A DNA stretch of 64,000 nucleotides from Tabrizicola sp. TH137 (GCF_002855575.1 NZ_PKRQ01000001.1:434001-498000); one strand, 5' to 3'; positions 35,618 to 45,247 are shown, numbered from the stretch's first letter. Notes: generated from the sequence alone by a model not told the origin. Made by a program: numbers and translations.

Positions 35618-37549
35618 TTATCTGATTGCGCCCGCGGCCCGCAGGGCTTCGGCCTTTTCGGCGTTGAACCACCAGAAATCAAGCTCGCCCAGCGCATAGG
35701 GCGGCAGATTGGCCGGGCGGTCATACATGTCGATGTAGGAGACCCAATGCGTGGCCTTGTACCACTGCGGCACCCAGAAGCGTTCCGCCCTCAGCACGCG
35801 GTCCATCGCCTTGGTCGCGACCGTCAATTCATCCATCGACTTGGCGGCCATCACCACCTCGATCATCCGGTCCACGGCAGGCGACTTCAGACCCATCTGG
35901 TTGAAGGCCGACACATCGGCGGTCTCCGACCCGTAGAACTGCTTCAACTCCGACCCCGAAATGTATCCGGACCGCGCATTCCCGACCACGATGTCGAAGT
36001 CATATTCCGGCGGGCGCGTGCGGGCCTCCATCTGGGCGTTGTCGATGCCGGTCAGCACGGCATCGACACCCAGCGCCTTTAGATTCTCGACATAGGGAAT
36101 GATCACCCGGTCAAAGGACGGGGAATCGTTCAGGAACTCCACCCGCAGCACCTCTCCCGCCGCATTGCGGCGCAGACCGTCATCGCCCACGACCCAGCCC
36201 GCCTCGTCCAGCAGGGCCGAGGCAGCGCGCAGGTTGCCGCGGTCTAGCTGCCGCTCACCGCTGGTGGGCGCAGGAACGGGCGGATCTGTCAGAATGGCAG
36301 CAGGCAGAAGCCCCTCATCCACCAGCGGCTGCAACAGCGCGGCCTCTTCGGGCGAGGGCGGGCCTTCGGGTTCCAGCCACGAGTTTTCCCAGACCGAGTC
36401 GATCCGGTCATAAAGACCGTAGAACAAGGTGGCATTCGACCATTCGAAATTGAACATCAGGCCCAACGCCTCGCGCACTCGGGGGTCCTGAAACTTTTCG
36501 CGCCGCAGGTTGAAGAGGAAGGCCTGTCCGCTGGCCTTGGCGCCGGAGGGGATTTCCTCTTTCTTCACCCAGCCATTCGCCAGCGCCGGGAAATCATAGC
36601 GCGTGGCCCAGGTGATGGACGAGGCTTCGGTCCGGAAGGTGTAGTCGCCCCCCTTGAACCCTTCGAAGGCGGCATCGTAGTCAGCGTAGTATTCGATGCG
36701 GATGCGGTCGAAATTCCCCCGGCCGCGATTGATTGGCAGGTCGGCCCCCCAGTAGTCAGGGTTGCGCTTCCAACTGATCGACTTGCCCACTTCCATGCTG
36801 TCCAGCATGTATTGTCCGGTGCCAAGGAAGGGCGTCAGGCTCGACTTTTCCAGGTCCAGCCCGTTCGCCTCGTAATGCGCCTTGGACAGGATCGGCAGAC
36901 CACCCACCTCGCTCGGCAGGTCGCGGGTGGGAAAGCCCGCCTTGAAGGTGAACTTGATCTGGTGCGGACCAAGGACCTCTGCCTTTTCCACCTGTTCGGC
37001 AAGGACGGCGCGGAAATCGGTAAGGCCTTTGGCAAGGAAGGTCTGGTAGGAAAACAGCACGTCATCCGCCGTCATCGGCGTGCCGTCCGAAAAGGTCACT
37101 TCGGGGCGCAGGTTGAAGATCACCCAGGACCTGTCCGCAGGAAACTCCATCGTCTCGCAAAGCAGGCAGTAGGACGTGCCGATCTCGTCGGAAGTGCCTG
37201 TAAGGATGGATTCGTAGGGGGCAGAGGCCAGCGCCGCAGCCCGGCCCTGCACGGAATAAGGGTTCAGACTGTCGAACCCGCCGAAGGCCCATTGCGAAAT
37301 CTCGCCGCCCTTTGGTGCATCCGGGTTGACGTAATCGAGATGGGTGAAATCGGCGGGATATCTCGGAGGATCGCCAAAGGTGGTGATCGCATGGCTTACG
37401 GTCACCCCGTCCTGCGCCTGGGCGGACACGCCCCACGCTGCCAGTGCCAAGGCCATGAGCCCCGCCCCGATCCACTGGAGGGCGTCACCGCGCCGCGCCA
37501 CGCTGGTTTCGACCTTCGCCCGACCTGCACCGCCGCCGCGTCTGATCAT
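35618..37549 (-). CDS. yejA: Extracellular peptide-binding protein YejA
   Basis: A 643-residue periplasmic binding protein of the SBP_bac_5 (OppA/DppA) family, the receptor for the YejBEF importer. The signal peptide (basic start, hydrophobic segment about 24-44, ending AQAQ) is followed by [24 protein letters not shown]-like sequence, in which [11 protein letters not shown] is the hallmark of YejA. Systems of this kind import oligopeptides and the antibiotic microcin C. It is the first gene of the yejABEF-glycosyltransferase operon. Confidence 0.92.
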   Translation of the reverse strand: MIRRGGGAGRAKVETSVARRGDALQWIGAGLMALALAAWGVSAQAQDGVTVSHAITTFGDPPRYPADFTHLDYVNPDAPKGGEISQWAFGGFDSLNPYSVQGRAAALASAPYESILTGTSDEIGTSYCLLCETMEFPADRSWVIFNLRPEVTFSDGTPMTADDVLFSYQTFLAKGLTDFRAVLAEQVEKAEVLGPHQIKFTFKAGFPTRDLPSEVGGLPILSKAHYEANGLDLEKSSLTPFLGTGQYMLDSMEVGKSISWKRNPDYWGADLPINRGRGNFDRIRIEYYADYDAAFEGFKGGDYTFRTEASSITWATRYDFPALANGWVKKEEIPSGAKASGQAFLFNLRREKFQDPRVREALGLMFNFEWSNATLFYGLYDRIDSVWENSWLEPEGPPSPEEAALLQPLVDEGLLPAAILTDPPVPAPTSGERQLDRGNLRAASALLDEAGWVVGDDGLRRNAAGEVLRVEFLNDSPSFDRVIIPYVENLKALGVDAVLTGIDNAQMEARTRPPEYDFDIVVGNARSGYISGSELKQFYGSETADVSAFNQMGLKSPAVDRMIEVVMAAKSMDELTVATKAMDRVLRAERFWVPQWYKATHWVSYIDMYDRPANLPPYALGELDFWWFNAEKAEALRAAGAIR

Positions 37550-37682
37550 CCCGAACTCCCCTGCCTAGGGCGGCTGTCCCGCCCGTCTTCTTGACCGAAA
37601 GCTAGACCGGCTTTGCCGGAAGTCACAAGTTGCGTTTGCGTGAAAGCTGCCCGTCACGGGAAGATGGTGACGGAATGCCAAG

Positions 37683-37712
37683 AAAAAAGCCGCCTCCGAA
37701 AACGGAAGCGGC
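37683..37712 (-). terminator. Strong rho-independent terminator of the cytochrome c gene
   Basis: On the minus strand a 10-bp stem (GCCGCTTCCG / CGGAGGCGGC, two mismatches) with a TTTT loop is followed by six T. It begins 24 bp after the stop of the cytochrome c gene. Confidence 0.85.
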
Positions 37713-37735
37713 CTTCATCCTGCGATTTGCACCGA

Positions 37736-38260
37736 TTACTGGACGGTCGCCAGATAGGCGATCAGGTTCGCCCGTTCGTCCACCTTGGGCAGGCCGGCGA
37801 AGGACATCTTCGTTCCCGGCATATAGCCCTTGGGGTTTTCCAGGAACCCGTTGAGGTTCTCAGGCGACCAGACATCGGCCGTCAGCGCAGCCAATGCGTC
37901 GGAATAGGCATAGCCGGCCGAGGTGCCCTTGTTCTTGCCCACGATGCCGTTCAGATGCGGGCCGACCCCATCAGACCCGTCCAGCTTGTGGCAGGACTTG
38001 CACTTGGCGAAGACCTTTTCGCCCGCGGCGACATCGGCGGATGCGAGAAGCGTCGCGAAGTCGGGAGCTGCTTCTTCTGACTCGGCCGAGGCTTCGTCCG
38101 CGCCGGTGTCGATCGTGTAGGCCTGTGCGATTTCTTCCTCACCGTGGCCCGAATGGCCGACGTGGTAAAGCGACTCTGCACCCCAGGCTGCCAGCAGATA
38201 GACCAGCAGCGACCCGCAGACCGCGCCGGTCGCCTTGGTCATCGTCATCGTATCGAACAT
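37736..38260 (-). CDS. cycM: Membrane-anchored class I cytochrome c (CycM/c-y type)
   Basis: A 174-residue electron carrier. An uncleaved N-terminal anchor helix (about residues 11-28) is followed by an acidic Ala/Glu linker (about 40-66) and a class I cytochrome c domain with the haem site CKSCH (87-91) and the Met ligand in PGTKMSF. Membrane-bound cytochromes of this kind link the bc1 complex to the cbb3 and aa3 oxidases in Rhodobacteraceae, so it is a natural partner of the ccoNOQP product. It is divergent from pheA. Confidence 0.9.
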   Translation of the reverse strand: MFDTMTMTKATGAVCGSLLVYLLAAWGAESLYHVGHSGHGEEEIAQAYTIDTGADEASAESEEAAPDFATLLASADVAAGEKVFAKCKSCHKLDGSDGVGPHLNGIVGKNKGTSAGYAYSDALAALTADVWSPENLNGFLENPKGYMPGTKMSFAGLPKVDERANLIAYLATVQ

Positions 38261-38385
38261 CTCGCGCGTTCCCTTGGCACTCCGTTTGCGCGGGTATGTA
38301 TCCGCTTCCCACCTCCGGTTTCAAGGTGTAGTAGCGCGACCATTCGCCCCTGTATGGGGGTTTTTTCGGGCAGAGCCAGAACGAC

Positions 38386-39219
38386 ATGACCGGACGCATC
38401 GCTTTCCAGGGGGAACCCGGGGCCTATTCCCATCAGGCCTGCACTCAGGCCCGCCCGGGAATGGAGGTCGTGCCATGCCAGACCTTCGAGGATGTGGTGG
38501 AACTCACCCGGTCCGGCGCGGTCGATCTGGGGATGCTGGCGGTCGAAAACTCCACCTACGGCCGCGTGGCCGATGTCCACAGCCTGCTGCCGCGTGCCGG
38601 TCTGCACATCGTGGACGAAGCCTTCGTCCGCGTGCATGTGAACCTTCTGGGCGTGAAGGGCGCGACCCTGGACCAGATCGCCGAAGCGCATGGGCATGTG
38701 GTGATCTTGCCGCAATGCGCGGGGTTTCTGAGGGCGCATGGCATCAAGGGCAAGGTCAGCAGCGACAATGCCCGCGCCGCGCGTGAGGTGGCGGAACTGG
38801 GAGATCCGACGCGGGCTGCGCTTGCCAGCGAGTTGGCGGCGGAAATCTACGGTCTGGACGTGGTGGCCCGCCATATCGAGGATCAGGCGAACAACACCAC
38901 CCGCTTTCTCGTCATGTCGCGCAGCCCGGATGTTTCGCGCCGGGGTGCCGGCAAGATGATGACAACCTTCACCTTTCGGGTCCGCAACATCCCGGCCGCG
39001 CTTTACAAGGCGCTGGGTGGTTTCGCCACGAATGGCGTGAACATGACGAAGCTGGAAAGCTATATGGTCGGCGGCAGCTTCACCGCGACGGAGTTCTACG
39101 CCGATATCGAGGGCCATCCGGAGGATGACAACGTTCGCCTCGCCTTCGACGAATTGCGCTACTTCACGTCCGCCTTCAACGTGCTGGGCGTCTATCCGGC
39201 CGATCCCCAAAGGGGCTGA
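38386..39219 (+). CDS. pheA: Prephenate dehydratase
   Basis: A 277-residue monofunctional enzyme that converts prephenate to phenylpyruvate in phenylalanine synthesis. The N-terminal GRIAFQGEPGAYSHQA and the catalytic NNTTRFLVM (TRF motif) are characteristic. The C-terminal ACT regulatory domain begins around residue 190; the usual ESRP binding-site motif is LESYM here, so feedback inhibition by phenylalanine may differ. It starts at the ATG at 38386. Confidence 0.93.
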   Translation: MTGRIAFQGEPGAYSHQACTQARPGMEVVPCQTFEDVVELTRSGAVDLGMLAVENSTYGRVADVHSLLPRAGLHIVDEAFVRVHVNLLGVKGATLDQIAEAHGHVVILPQCAGFLRAHGIKGKVSSDNARAAREVAELGDPTRAALASELAAEIYGLDVVARHIEDQANNTTRFLVMSRSPDVSRRGAGKMMTTFTFRVRNIPAALYKALGGFATNGVNMTKLESYMVGGSFTATEFYADIEGHPEDDNVRLAFDELRYFTSAFNVLGVYPADPQRG

Positions 39220-39229
39220 GGCGGCAGCG

Positions 39230-39703
39230 TCACAGCGTCGGCTGACCGGCGAAGCGCTGTTCCATGTCACGGGCGATCTCGGCCAGACGGCCGTCAAACC
39301 GCCGCTGCACCCGCTTGCGCGCCAGGCGCATGGACTGGATGAACAGGCGCGCCGCAAGTGTGCGCGGCTTCAGTTCCACCTGCATCATGACGCGCGTGCG
39401 GCGCGCAGCCAGTTGCACCAGTTCGATATTCAGCATGCCCTCCACCGAGGGGCCGTCGAAATCGAGCGTAAGCCCCTGCCCGGGTTCCAGACGTTTCAGG
39501 CGCAATTGCAACTGCCGCTCTTTCCCGCGCCAGGCGAAGCGCGCCTGCCAGGTCATGCCCGGCCCCGCGACACGAAGCTTGTCGGTGCGGTTGACCTCGG
39601 CACCGCGCCGCATGGCCGAACGTTCCCATCCTTCGAAATCGCTGAAGGCTGCATAGACGAACGCGATGGGCGCCCCGATATCCGTTCGACCGCTGATCTT
39701 CAT
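39230..39703 (-). CDS. SRPBCC-fold protein
   Basis: A 157-residue single-domain protein of the START/Bet v1-like (SRPBCC) superfamily, beginning MKISGRTDIGAPIAFVYAAF, the typical first strand and helix. The fold encloses a hydrophobic cavity for lipid or other small ligands. The C-terminus is basic (ARKRVQRRF). No signal peptide. Converges on pheA with an 10-bp gap. No ligand can be proposed. Confidence 0.75.
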   Translation of the reverse strand: MKISGRTDIGAPIAFVYAAFSDFEGWERSAMRRGAEVNRTDKLRVAGPGMTWQARFAWRGKERQLQLRLKRLEPGQGLTLDFDGPSVEGMLNIELVQLAARRTRVMMQVELKPRTLAARLFIQSMRLARKRVQRRFDGRLAEIARDMEQRFAGQPTL

Positions 39704-39784
39704 GCCTGTCCTGACCTGCCCTTCTTAACCCTGCACTCGTTATCCGGTTCGCGGCGATGGCCGCCGCTGCCCGTCCTGCCCCGT

Positions 39785-40738
39785 TCAATCAAGCCTGTCT
39801 GCAAGCCAGTTCGCAATCAGGAAATGCGCAATGGCCCCACGACGTGCCGGCTTGATGCGCGGATGTCGCCCTGCCATGGCCAGAACCATCTCTTCGCGCG
39901 TGACCCAGCAGGCATCTTCAAGCTCCTGCGGATCAATCCGTATCTCATCCGTCAACGCCTCGCCCGCGCAGCCGAACATGAGGCTGGCCGGGAAAGGCCA
40001 GGGCTGGCTGGCCAGATAGCGCACCGCCCCGACCCGCACCCCGGACTCTTCCAGAACTTCGCGGCGCACGGCCGCCTCCAGGGTTTCGCCGGGTTCGACG
40101 AACCCTGCAAGGAGGGAATACATCCCCTCCGGCCAGTTGGCATTGCGCCCGACCAGAAGGCGGTTTCCCTGCGTGATCAGCATGATGACGACCGGGTCGG
40201 TTCGCGGGAAATGATGCGCGCCGCAGCCCGTGCAATTGCGCTGCCAGCCACCCGCCGCGGGCCGCGAAACCGCGCCGCAGGTAGCGCAGAAGCCATGCGA
40301 TTTGTGCCATTGCAGCAAGGCCTTGGCGGTTGCCGCCAGTTCCGCGTCCCGAGGCGAAAGCGCGGTCATGACCCCGCGCAGTTCCAGAAAGGCCTGCGCC
40401 TGCGGCAGGGCGGGATGATGCTGGGCGGAGGGGTCGAAGAATCCCTGCTCCACCGCTTCGGCACCAGCTTCGGGGGACCAGTCGGAAATGTCGGCGGCAA
40501 AGCGGGGAAGGCTCTCGTCCAGCCCCAGGAAGACAGGCTCGTCCGCAACGGACAGGACCGGACTGCCAGCCGGAACCCAGGCCAGACGCTCGCCCGCCTC
40601 GACCAGAGGCTTGCCGCGCCAGACGGGCAGGATGGCCCCGTCGCGCAGGAGCGCGGCAAGACGGTCGGGATCGCTGCGCAACTCTGCGGCCCGATCCAGC
40701 GCAGAGCCGCCGAATGTCACCGTTTCCGCAATCCGCAT
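39785..40738 (-). CDS. nudC: NAD(+) diphosphatase / RNA decapping hydrolase NudC
   Basis: A 317-residue Nudix hydrolase that cleaves NADH or NAD and NAD-capped RNA. The zinc ribbon has CATCG and CTGCG cysteine pairs in the middle, followed by the Nudix box GFVEPGETLEAAVRREVLEE and the NudC-specific SQPWPFP motif. The length is slightly above the E. coli protein because of an N-terminal domain, as common in alphaproteobacteria. It starts at the ATG at 40736-40738. Confidence 0.92.
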   Translation of the reverse strand: MRIAETVTFGGSALDRAAELRSDPDRLAALLRDGAILPVWRGKPLVEAGERLAWVPAGSPVLSVADEPVFLGLDESLPRFAADISDWSPEAGAEAVEQGFFDPSAQHHPALPQAQAFLELRGVMTALSPRDAELAATAKALLQWHKSHGFCATCGAVSRPAAGGWQRNCTGCGAHHFPRTDPVVIMLITQGNRLLVGRNANWPEGMYSLLAGFVEPGETLEAAVRREVLEESGVRVGAVRYLASQPWPFPASLMFGCAGEALTDEIRIDPQELEDACWVTREEMVLAMAGRHPRIKPARRGAIAHFLIANWLADRLD

Positions 40739-40931
40739 GGCCTGCCTTTCGATCCTGTCGCGCGCCTAATGCCATGCCACCTTGCGCAAGGCAAATGCCA
40801 GCCGCCTTGGATTTGGAACCGCTTTCATCCGTTTTTCTTGACTTGCGCGGGAAACACCCCAAAGTTGTAATCTGAAGTTGACAGATGAGCTGTCTGCTTT
40901 TGGTGCGTAACGAGTTTTCGGGATCCGTCGC

Positions 40932-42752
40932 TTGTCAGAGGCCTTTGCCACACTGCGCCTGCTTGCGACAACCGATCTGCATGCCCATGCCATGGGCTGG
41001 GATTACCGGCGCGACCGACCGCAGACCGGGATCGGACTTGCAGCCCTTGAGGAAAAGATCGCCCTGGCGCGGGCGGATTGCCCGAATACCCTGCTTCTGG
41101 ACAATGGCGACTTTCTGCATGGCAGTGCGCTGGGGGATTGGGCGGTCGGCGAAGGGGCAGACCAGCCGCATCCGATGATCGCGGCCATGAATGCCCTTGG
41201 CTATGATGCTGCAACGCTTGGAAATCATGAGTTCAGCCATGGCCTTGACGTGCTGGAGCGGGCCTTGGACGAAGCCGAATTTCCCATGGTATCGGCCAAT
41301 CTTCATGCGCTGGACGGGCGTCGCTTCGTGCGGAGCGGCATCCTGATCGAACGGCAGATCAGGGATGACGGCGGCAAGACCCATCGGCTGCGCATCGGCA
41401 TCACGGGGATTGCCCCCCCCCAGACCGCGATCTGGGAATCGGCGCGGATCGGCGGGCGGATCGGGGTGAGCGACCCCGTTCCCGCCGCCATCGAGGCGGT
41501 GACGGACCTGCGCCGCAAGGGGGCGGATGTGGTCGTCCTGCTGGCCCATACCGGGCTGGGCGAAGAGACCGAGCGGCCGCTGATGGAACATGCCGCGCAT
41601 CCCCTTGCCCGGCTTTCGGGGGCGGATGCCATCATCCTGGGCCATGAACATGCTGTTTTCCCACAGCAATCCGCGCCAAGCCGTGCCTTGCTGCATGGCC
41701 GCCCCGCCGTCATGCCGGGGTTTCACGGATCACATCTGGGAAAGATCGACCTTGCGCTGGCCAGCGACGGCACGGGCTGGCGGGTCCGGGCGCGGGATGT
41801 TGCGGTCTTTCCGACGGAGGGGACAGCGCCGCAGCCAAGGAGTGCGATGCCGGCACGGGTGACGGCCGCATGCGGGCGGGCGCATCGCGAGACGCGGCGT
41901 TGGCTGGGGCAGTCCGTCGGCTGGACGGAGCATCGGCTGCACAGCTATTTCGACCTGATCTCGCCCAGTCTGGCGCTGCGCACCGTGGCTGCGGCGCAGA
42001 TGGATCACGTGCGGCGGCGGTTGGCGGGCGGGGCCCTTGCGGGGGTGCCGATCCTGTCTTCAACCGCGCCGTTCCGGACCGGGGGCCGGGGAGGCGCGAC
42101 GGAGTTCACGGATATCCCGGCCGGACCCATGTCCTTACGCCATCTTGTCGATCTTTGCCCGCATCCCGATACGGTGGTGGCACTGGCGATCACGGGGGCG
42201 GAGCTGGCCGAGTGGCTGGAGCGGGCGGTCATCCTCTTTGCCGAGGTGCGTCCGGGCAAGGCGGACCAGCGGCTGCTGCGCGGTGATGTGCCGGGCTTCG
42301 ACCTGACGCTGATCGACGGGCTGTCCTTCACCGTGGACGTGACGCGACCGCCGCGCTTCCTTCCGGGCGGCGATGTCGCGAAAGGCGATTCCCGCCGGAT
42401 CGGCCCGCTTTGGCATCGTGGACGGCGGGTCGTGGCAGAGGACAAATTCATCATGGTAACCAACAGCTTCCGCGCCGGGGGCAGCGGCGGATTTCCCGCC
42501 TGCCGGCCGGATCGGGTGCTGCTGGATGACGGCACGGAAACGCGAACTGCCGTCGCCGATTACCTCTCGCGCGGCGGCACGGTGGCGCCAAGGGCGGCCG
42601 AGCAATGGCGGTTCCTGCCGGTTGCGGGGTCTTCGGTCGTGGTGGAGACGGGGGCGGGGGCGGTGGGATGTCTGGCCGATATCGCGCATCTGTCGCCGGA
42701 ATTCCTGGGGCCGGTGCAGCGGGGGATGGCGCGCTTCCGTCTGCGGCTGTGA
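40932..42752 (+). CDS. CpdB-like 2',3'-cyclic phosphodiesterase/5'-nucleotidase, no signal peptide
   Basis: A 606-residue protein with the two-domain build of 5'-nucleotidases. The metallophosphatase half shows ATTDLHAH, NGDFLHG, TLGNHEFSHG, LLAHTG and GHEHAVFP, which supply the dimetal ligands. The C-terminal substrate-binding domain carries TNSFRAGGSGGFP. Most relatives are exported; here the frame begins at a TTG (40932) directly before the first metal motif with no signal peptide, so it would be cytoplasmic unless a non-standard upstream start exists. The composition is more G-rich on this strand than in genes left of 38 kb. Confidence 0.82.
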   Translation: MSEAFATLRLLATTDLHAHAMGWDYRRDRPQTGIGLAALEEKIALARADCPNTLLLDNGDFLHGSALGDWAVGEGADQPHPMIAAMNALGYDAATLGNHEFSHGLDVLERALDEAEFPMVSANLHALDGRRFVRSGILIERQIRDDGGKTHRLRIGITGIAPPQTAIWESARIGGRIGVSDPVPAAIEAVTDLRRKGADVVVLLAHTGLGEETERPLMEHAAHPLARLSGADAIILGHEHAVFPQQSAPSRALLHGRPAVMPGFHGSHLGKIDLALASDGTGWRVRARDVAVFPTEGTAPQPRSAMPARVTAACGRAHRETRRWLGQSVGWTEHRLHSYFDLISPSLALRTVAAAQMDHVRRRLAGGALAGVPILSSTAPFRTGGRGGATEFTDIPAGPMSLRHLVDLCPHPDTVVALAITGAELAEWLERAVILFAEVRPGKADQRLLRGDVPGFDLTLIDGLSFTVDVTRPPRFLPGGDVAKGDSRRIGPLWHRGRRVVAEDKFIMVTNSFRAGGSGGFPACRPDRVLLDDGTETRTAVADYLSRGGTVAPRAAEQWRFLPVAGSSVVVETGAGAVGCLADIAHLSPEFLGPVQRGMARFRLRL

Positions 42753-42789
42753 TCGGGTATGGGCGCAGGGGAACGGTTGGAGGTTCCCC

Positions 42790-43416
42790 ATGTTCGACGC
42801 GGTTTTCTTCGATCTTGACGGGACGCTGGTGGATACCGAGCGTCTGGCGGTGGTCACCGGCATCCGCGCCTTTGCCGATGTCGGCCATGCGGTGGATGAG
42901 GGGTTCATGCATCGCCTTGTCGGCAAGGCGGAACCGCAGGCCGCCGAGATCATCCGGTCTTCCCTGCCGGGAATTGACCTTGCCGCCTTTCATGCCGCCT
43001 GGCGCCTGGCCTTTGACGGGGGGCTGGACAATGGTCTTGACCTGAAGGCGGGTGCGGCGGAACTGCTTGAAATGCTTGACCATCCTCTCGGGCTTGTCAC
43101 ATCGACGGGGCGGCAGGGGGCGCATCACAAGCTGGGGCTGGCGGGGATCGCGCATCATTTCCGGACTGTCGTGACCTTCGATGACGTGCGCCATCCGAAG
43201 CCTGCGCCAGAGCCCTATCTGCTGGCCGCAGAACGGCTGGGCGTGGACCCGGCGCGCTGCCTTGTCTTCGAGGACAGCGATGTCGGGGCGGAGGCCGCGC
43301 ATCTGGCGGGCTGCGTGGTGGTGCAGGTGCCGGATGTGGCCCCGACCGACGGGCGCTATGCGCGGCATCTGGCGGCGGACTTGCTGGCCGGGGCGCGGGC
43401 GGCGGGGGTGATCTGA
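42790..43416 (+). CDS. HAD-superfamily phosphatase (beta-phosphoglucomutase/GPH-like)
   Basis: A 208-residue HAD hydrolase: motif I FFDLDGTLVDTE, motif II LVTSTG, the motif III Lys in HPKPAPEPYL, and motif IV VFEDSDVG. A small helical cap lies between motifs I and II. The family dephosphorylates sugar phosphates or phosphoglycolate; the substrate is not clear. The start is the ATG at 42790, with GGAGG 6 bases upstream, 38 bp after the nucleotidase-like gene. Confidence 0.85.
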   Translation: MFDAVFFDLDGTLVDTERLAVVTGIRAFADVGHAVDEGFMHRLVGKAEPQAAEIIRSSLPGIDLAAFHAAWRLAFDGGLDNGLDLKAGAAELLEMLDHPLGLVTSTGRQGAHHKLGLAGIAHHFRTVVTFDDVRHPKPAPEPYLLAAERLGVDPARCLVFEDSDVGAEAAHLAGCVVVQVPDVAPTDGRYARHLAADLLAGARAAGVI

Positions 43417-43432
43417 GGGCCAAGCCCTTGCG

Positions 43433-43550
43433 GACGCTGGATTAATCTGTCGAAATGACTGTCATCGACTGTGCCGCATTCTGTGCAGCAAACTGTGGCC
43501 ACGCCCTGTGCAGCAAGACTCCGGCAATACCTGCGGATTAACCACGTTTC
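43433..43550. repeat. 12-bp iteron array, copy C (inverted)
   Basis: Read on the minus strand, units CTTGCTGCACAG (43517-43506), GCGTGGCCACAG (43504-43493), TTTGCTGCACAG (43492-43481) and AATGCGGCACAG (43480-43469) follow one another with a single extra base. The flanks are GGTTAAT (about 43543-43537) and ATTAATCCAGCGTCCGCAAG (43446-43427), which matches the flank of copy A almost base for base in the same relative position. It lies between the HAD gene and the M24-fold gene. Confidence 0.72.
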
Positions 43551-43614
43551 CGACTCACTTTCCTGACAAAGCATGAAGATCGGGGTGATCTGGTTGACGC
43601 GGGATGAAGACCGG

Positions 43615-44985
43615 TCAGACCACCATAACCTGCGCCGGGTCGAGCAGCCAGGGCGCGATGATCCCGCAGGTATCGGCGAGGGGGAGCAGCGTGTCGGGGC
43701 AGTCGATCCCGATCACCTCGCGCAGGAACCTTGCGCGGGATTCGCAGCGGGCGGCGACTTCGGGGAAGTCGCGGGCCAGCGCGGCGCGGAGCGCGGCATC
43801 GGCGATCACATAGCCATCCTCCATCCTTGTGGAGCCATAGACGGGGTGGCCGGGGATGACGTCCATCTGCATCGCCATGCCGGAGGCGAGGGGGATCTCG
43901 GACCCCTGAAAGATCGGGGAGGAGAGCCATTCATCCAGCCCGATCAGATGGCCGGGATTGAGGGTGATGCCGAAGGTCGCGGGGGGAAGTCGCTGCTGGA
44001 TCATCTCCCATACCGCGCCGCCGGGGGTGCCGGGGCGCATGAGGGCGCACCAGTCGGACATGGCCTGCATATAGGGCTGGACGAAGCGTTCCAGATAGTC
44101 GCGCGCCGGGGCGGGCAGATCGGAGGGCCCGCGCGCCACCCATCCGGCGCGGCAGATATTCGCGCCCCAATGGCAGATGTTGAAGCTGATGGGGGAGCCG
44201 AGCGCGAGGCGCTGCCCCGTCGGGCCGGACAGGCCCTGCGCGGCGCGCGCCCCGGTGGCGAAGGTGACATGGCAGCCAAGGGGCAGGCCGCCGATGCGGG
44301 CGGCCTCTACCGCCGCGAAATCGGTCTGGCCTTCGCGGAAGGAGTACACCATGCGCCGCAGGGCGGCGGCGGCCATGTGATTGGCGAATTCCAGCCGGGC
44401 GATTTCGGCGGCGTCCACGCGGGCGCGCAGGCCATGGCCGGGATGCATCATCAGATCGGTCGCGTTTTCCACCCGCGCCGCATGGCGGCGGAGCGGATCG
44501 GCAAGGAAGGCGGGAATGTCGAGCGCGGTGGCGGGATCGTCCACCTCATCCGCGCCGAACCATTTCCAGCCGATCGCGCCGAGCCTGCCTCTGGGCAGGA
44601 CATCGGCCAGAAGGTCGGCCAGCCGGGCCGTGCCGCGCGGCTGCGAGGGCAGCGAGAGCGAGGCACAATGTGCGGTGCGGATCGCGCCTGACGCCACGAG
44701 GGGCGAGGTTTCGGTATAGGGCAGGCATTCGTTTCCGGCGAGGAGCAGGGCATCGGTCGGGGTGATGGCCAGCACCGCCTCTTCGAAGCGGGGATCGAAA
44801 CCGGTGATCCAATGCAGGTTGGCCGCATGTTCGCGGTCGCCATAAATTACGAGGGCATCGTAGCCCCGCGCGGCGGCGGCGGTGCGCAGGGCGGCGAGGC
44901 GGGCGGCAAGTTCGGGCAGGGTCAGGTCGGGCGGCAGGTCGGGCGTGCCATGTTCGGGCCAGTCGATGCGGATCGTGCCGGGCAT
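43615..44985 (-). CDS. M24 (creatinase/aminopeptidase P)-fold protein with degenerate metal site
   Basis: A 456-residue protein with a creatinase-type N-terminal domain (about 1-190) and a pita-bread M24 catalytic domain. In active aminopeptidases the metal is held by Asp, Asp, His, Glu and Glu. Here the first Asp pair is replaced (SFNICHWGANICRAGW), the His region is GHLIGLDEW, and the Glu of the EP motif is Asp in MQMDVIPG. It thus resembles metal-free creatinase-like members, which cleave C-N bonds in small amidino or amide compounds. The start is the ATG at 44983-44985. Isolated gene; no pathway partner nearby. Confidence 0.78.
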   Translation of the reverse strand: MPGTIRIDWPEHGTPDLPPDLTLPELAARLAALRTAAAARGYDALVIYGDREHAANLHWITGFDPRFEEAVLAITPTDALLLAGNECLPYTETSPLVASGAIRTAHCASLSLPSQPRGTARLADLLADVLPRGRLGAIGWKWFGADEVDDPATALDIPAFLADPLRRHAARVENATDLMMHPGHGLRARVDAAEIARLEFANHMAAAALRRMVYSFREGQTDFAAVEAARIGGLPLGCHVTFATGARAAQGLSGPTGQRLALGSPISFNICHWGANICRAGWVARGPSDLPAPARDYLERFVQPYMQAMSDWCALMRPGTPGGAVWEMIQQRLPPATFGITLNPGHLIGLDEWLSSPIFQGSEIPLASGMAMQMDVIPGHPVYGSTRMEDGYVIADAALRAALARDFPEVAARCESRARFLREVIGIDCPDTLLPLADTCGIIAPWLLDPAQVMVV

Positions 44986-45113
44986 GGGTGCCTCCCCCTG
45001 TTGCGGATCCAGTTTCCGGGGGGAGGTTAGTCAAGTCGCAACGGTCAGACCACAACATTGACAGGGGGCGGCAGGGCGCTTGCGAATCCGGGGGCGCGGG
45101 CCTATATCCACGA

Positions 45114-45211
45114 GCGAGAGGTTGGCGCGGGTGAGCGCCTCGCCAACCCGGTCAGGTCCGGAAGGAAGCAGCCGTAACGAGCCCCGCTTGGGTCGTTGTC
45201 CAGCCTCTCAC
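45114..45211 (+). ncRNA. ffs: Signal recognition particle RNA (4.5S)
   Basis: The small SRP RNA that with Ffh targets membrane proteins. The apical domain sequence GGTCAGGTCCGGAAGGAAGC (45150-45169) followed by AGCC is invariant in bacterial SRP RNAs. Terminal pairing is GAGAGGTTGG (45116-45125) with CCAGCCTCTC (45200-45209). Exact ends are estimated from this helix. A CTTTTCCCC run follows directly. Confidence 0.93.
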
Positions 45212-45247
45212 CTTTTCCCCGTAACGTCCTTGGTTTGAGAAAACCCC

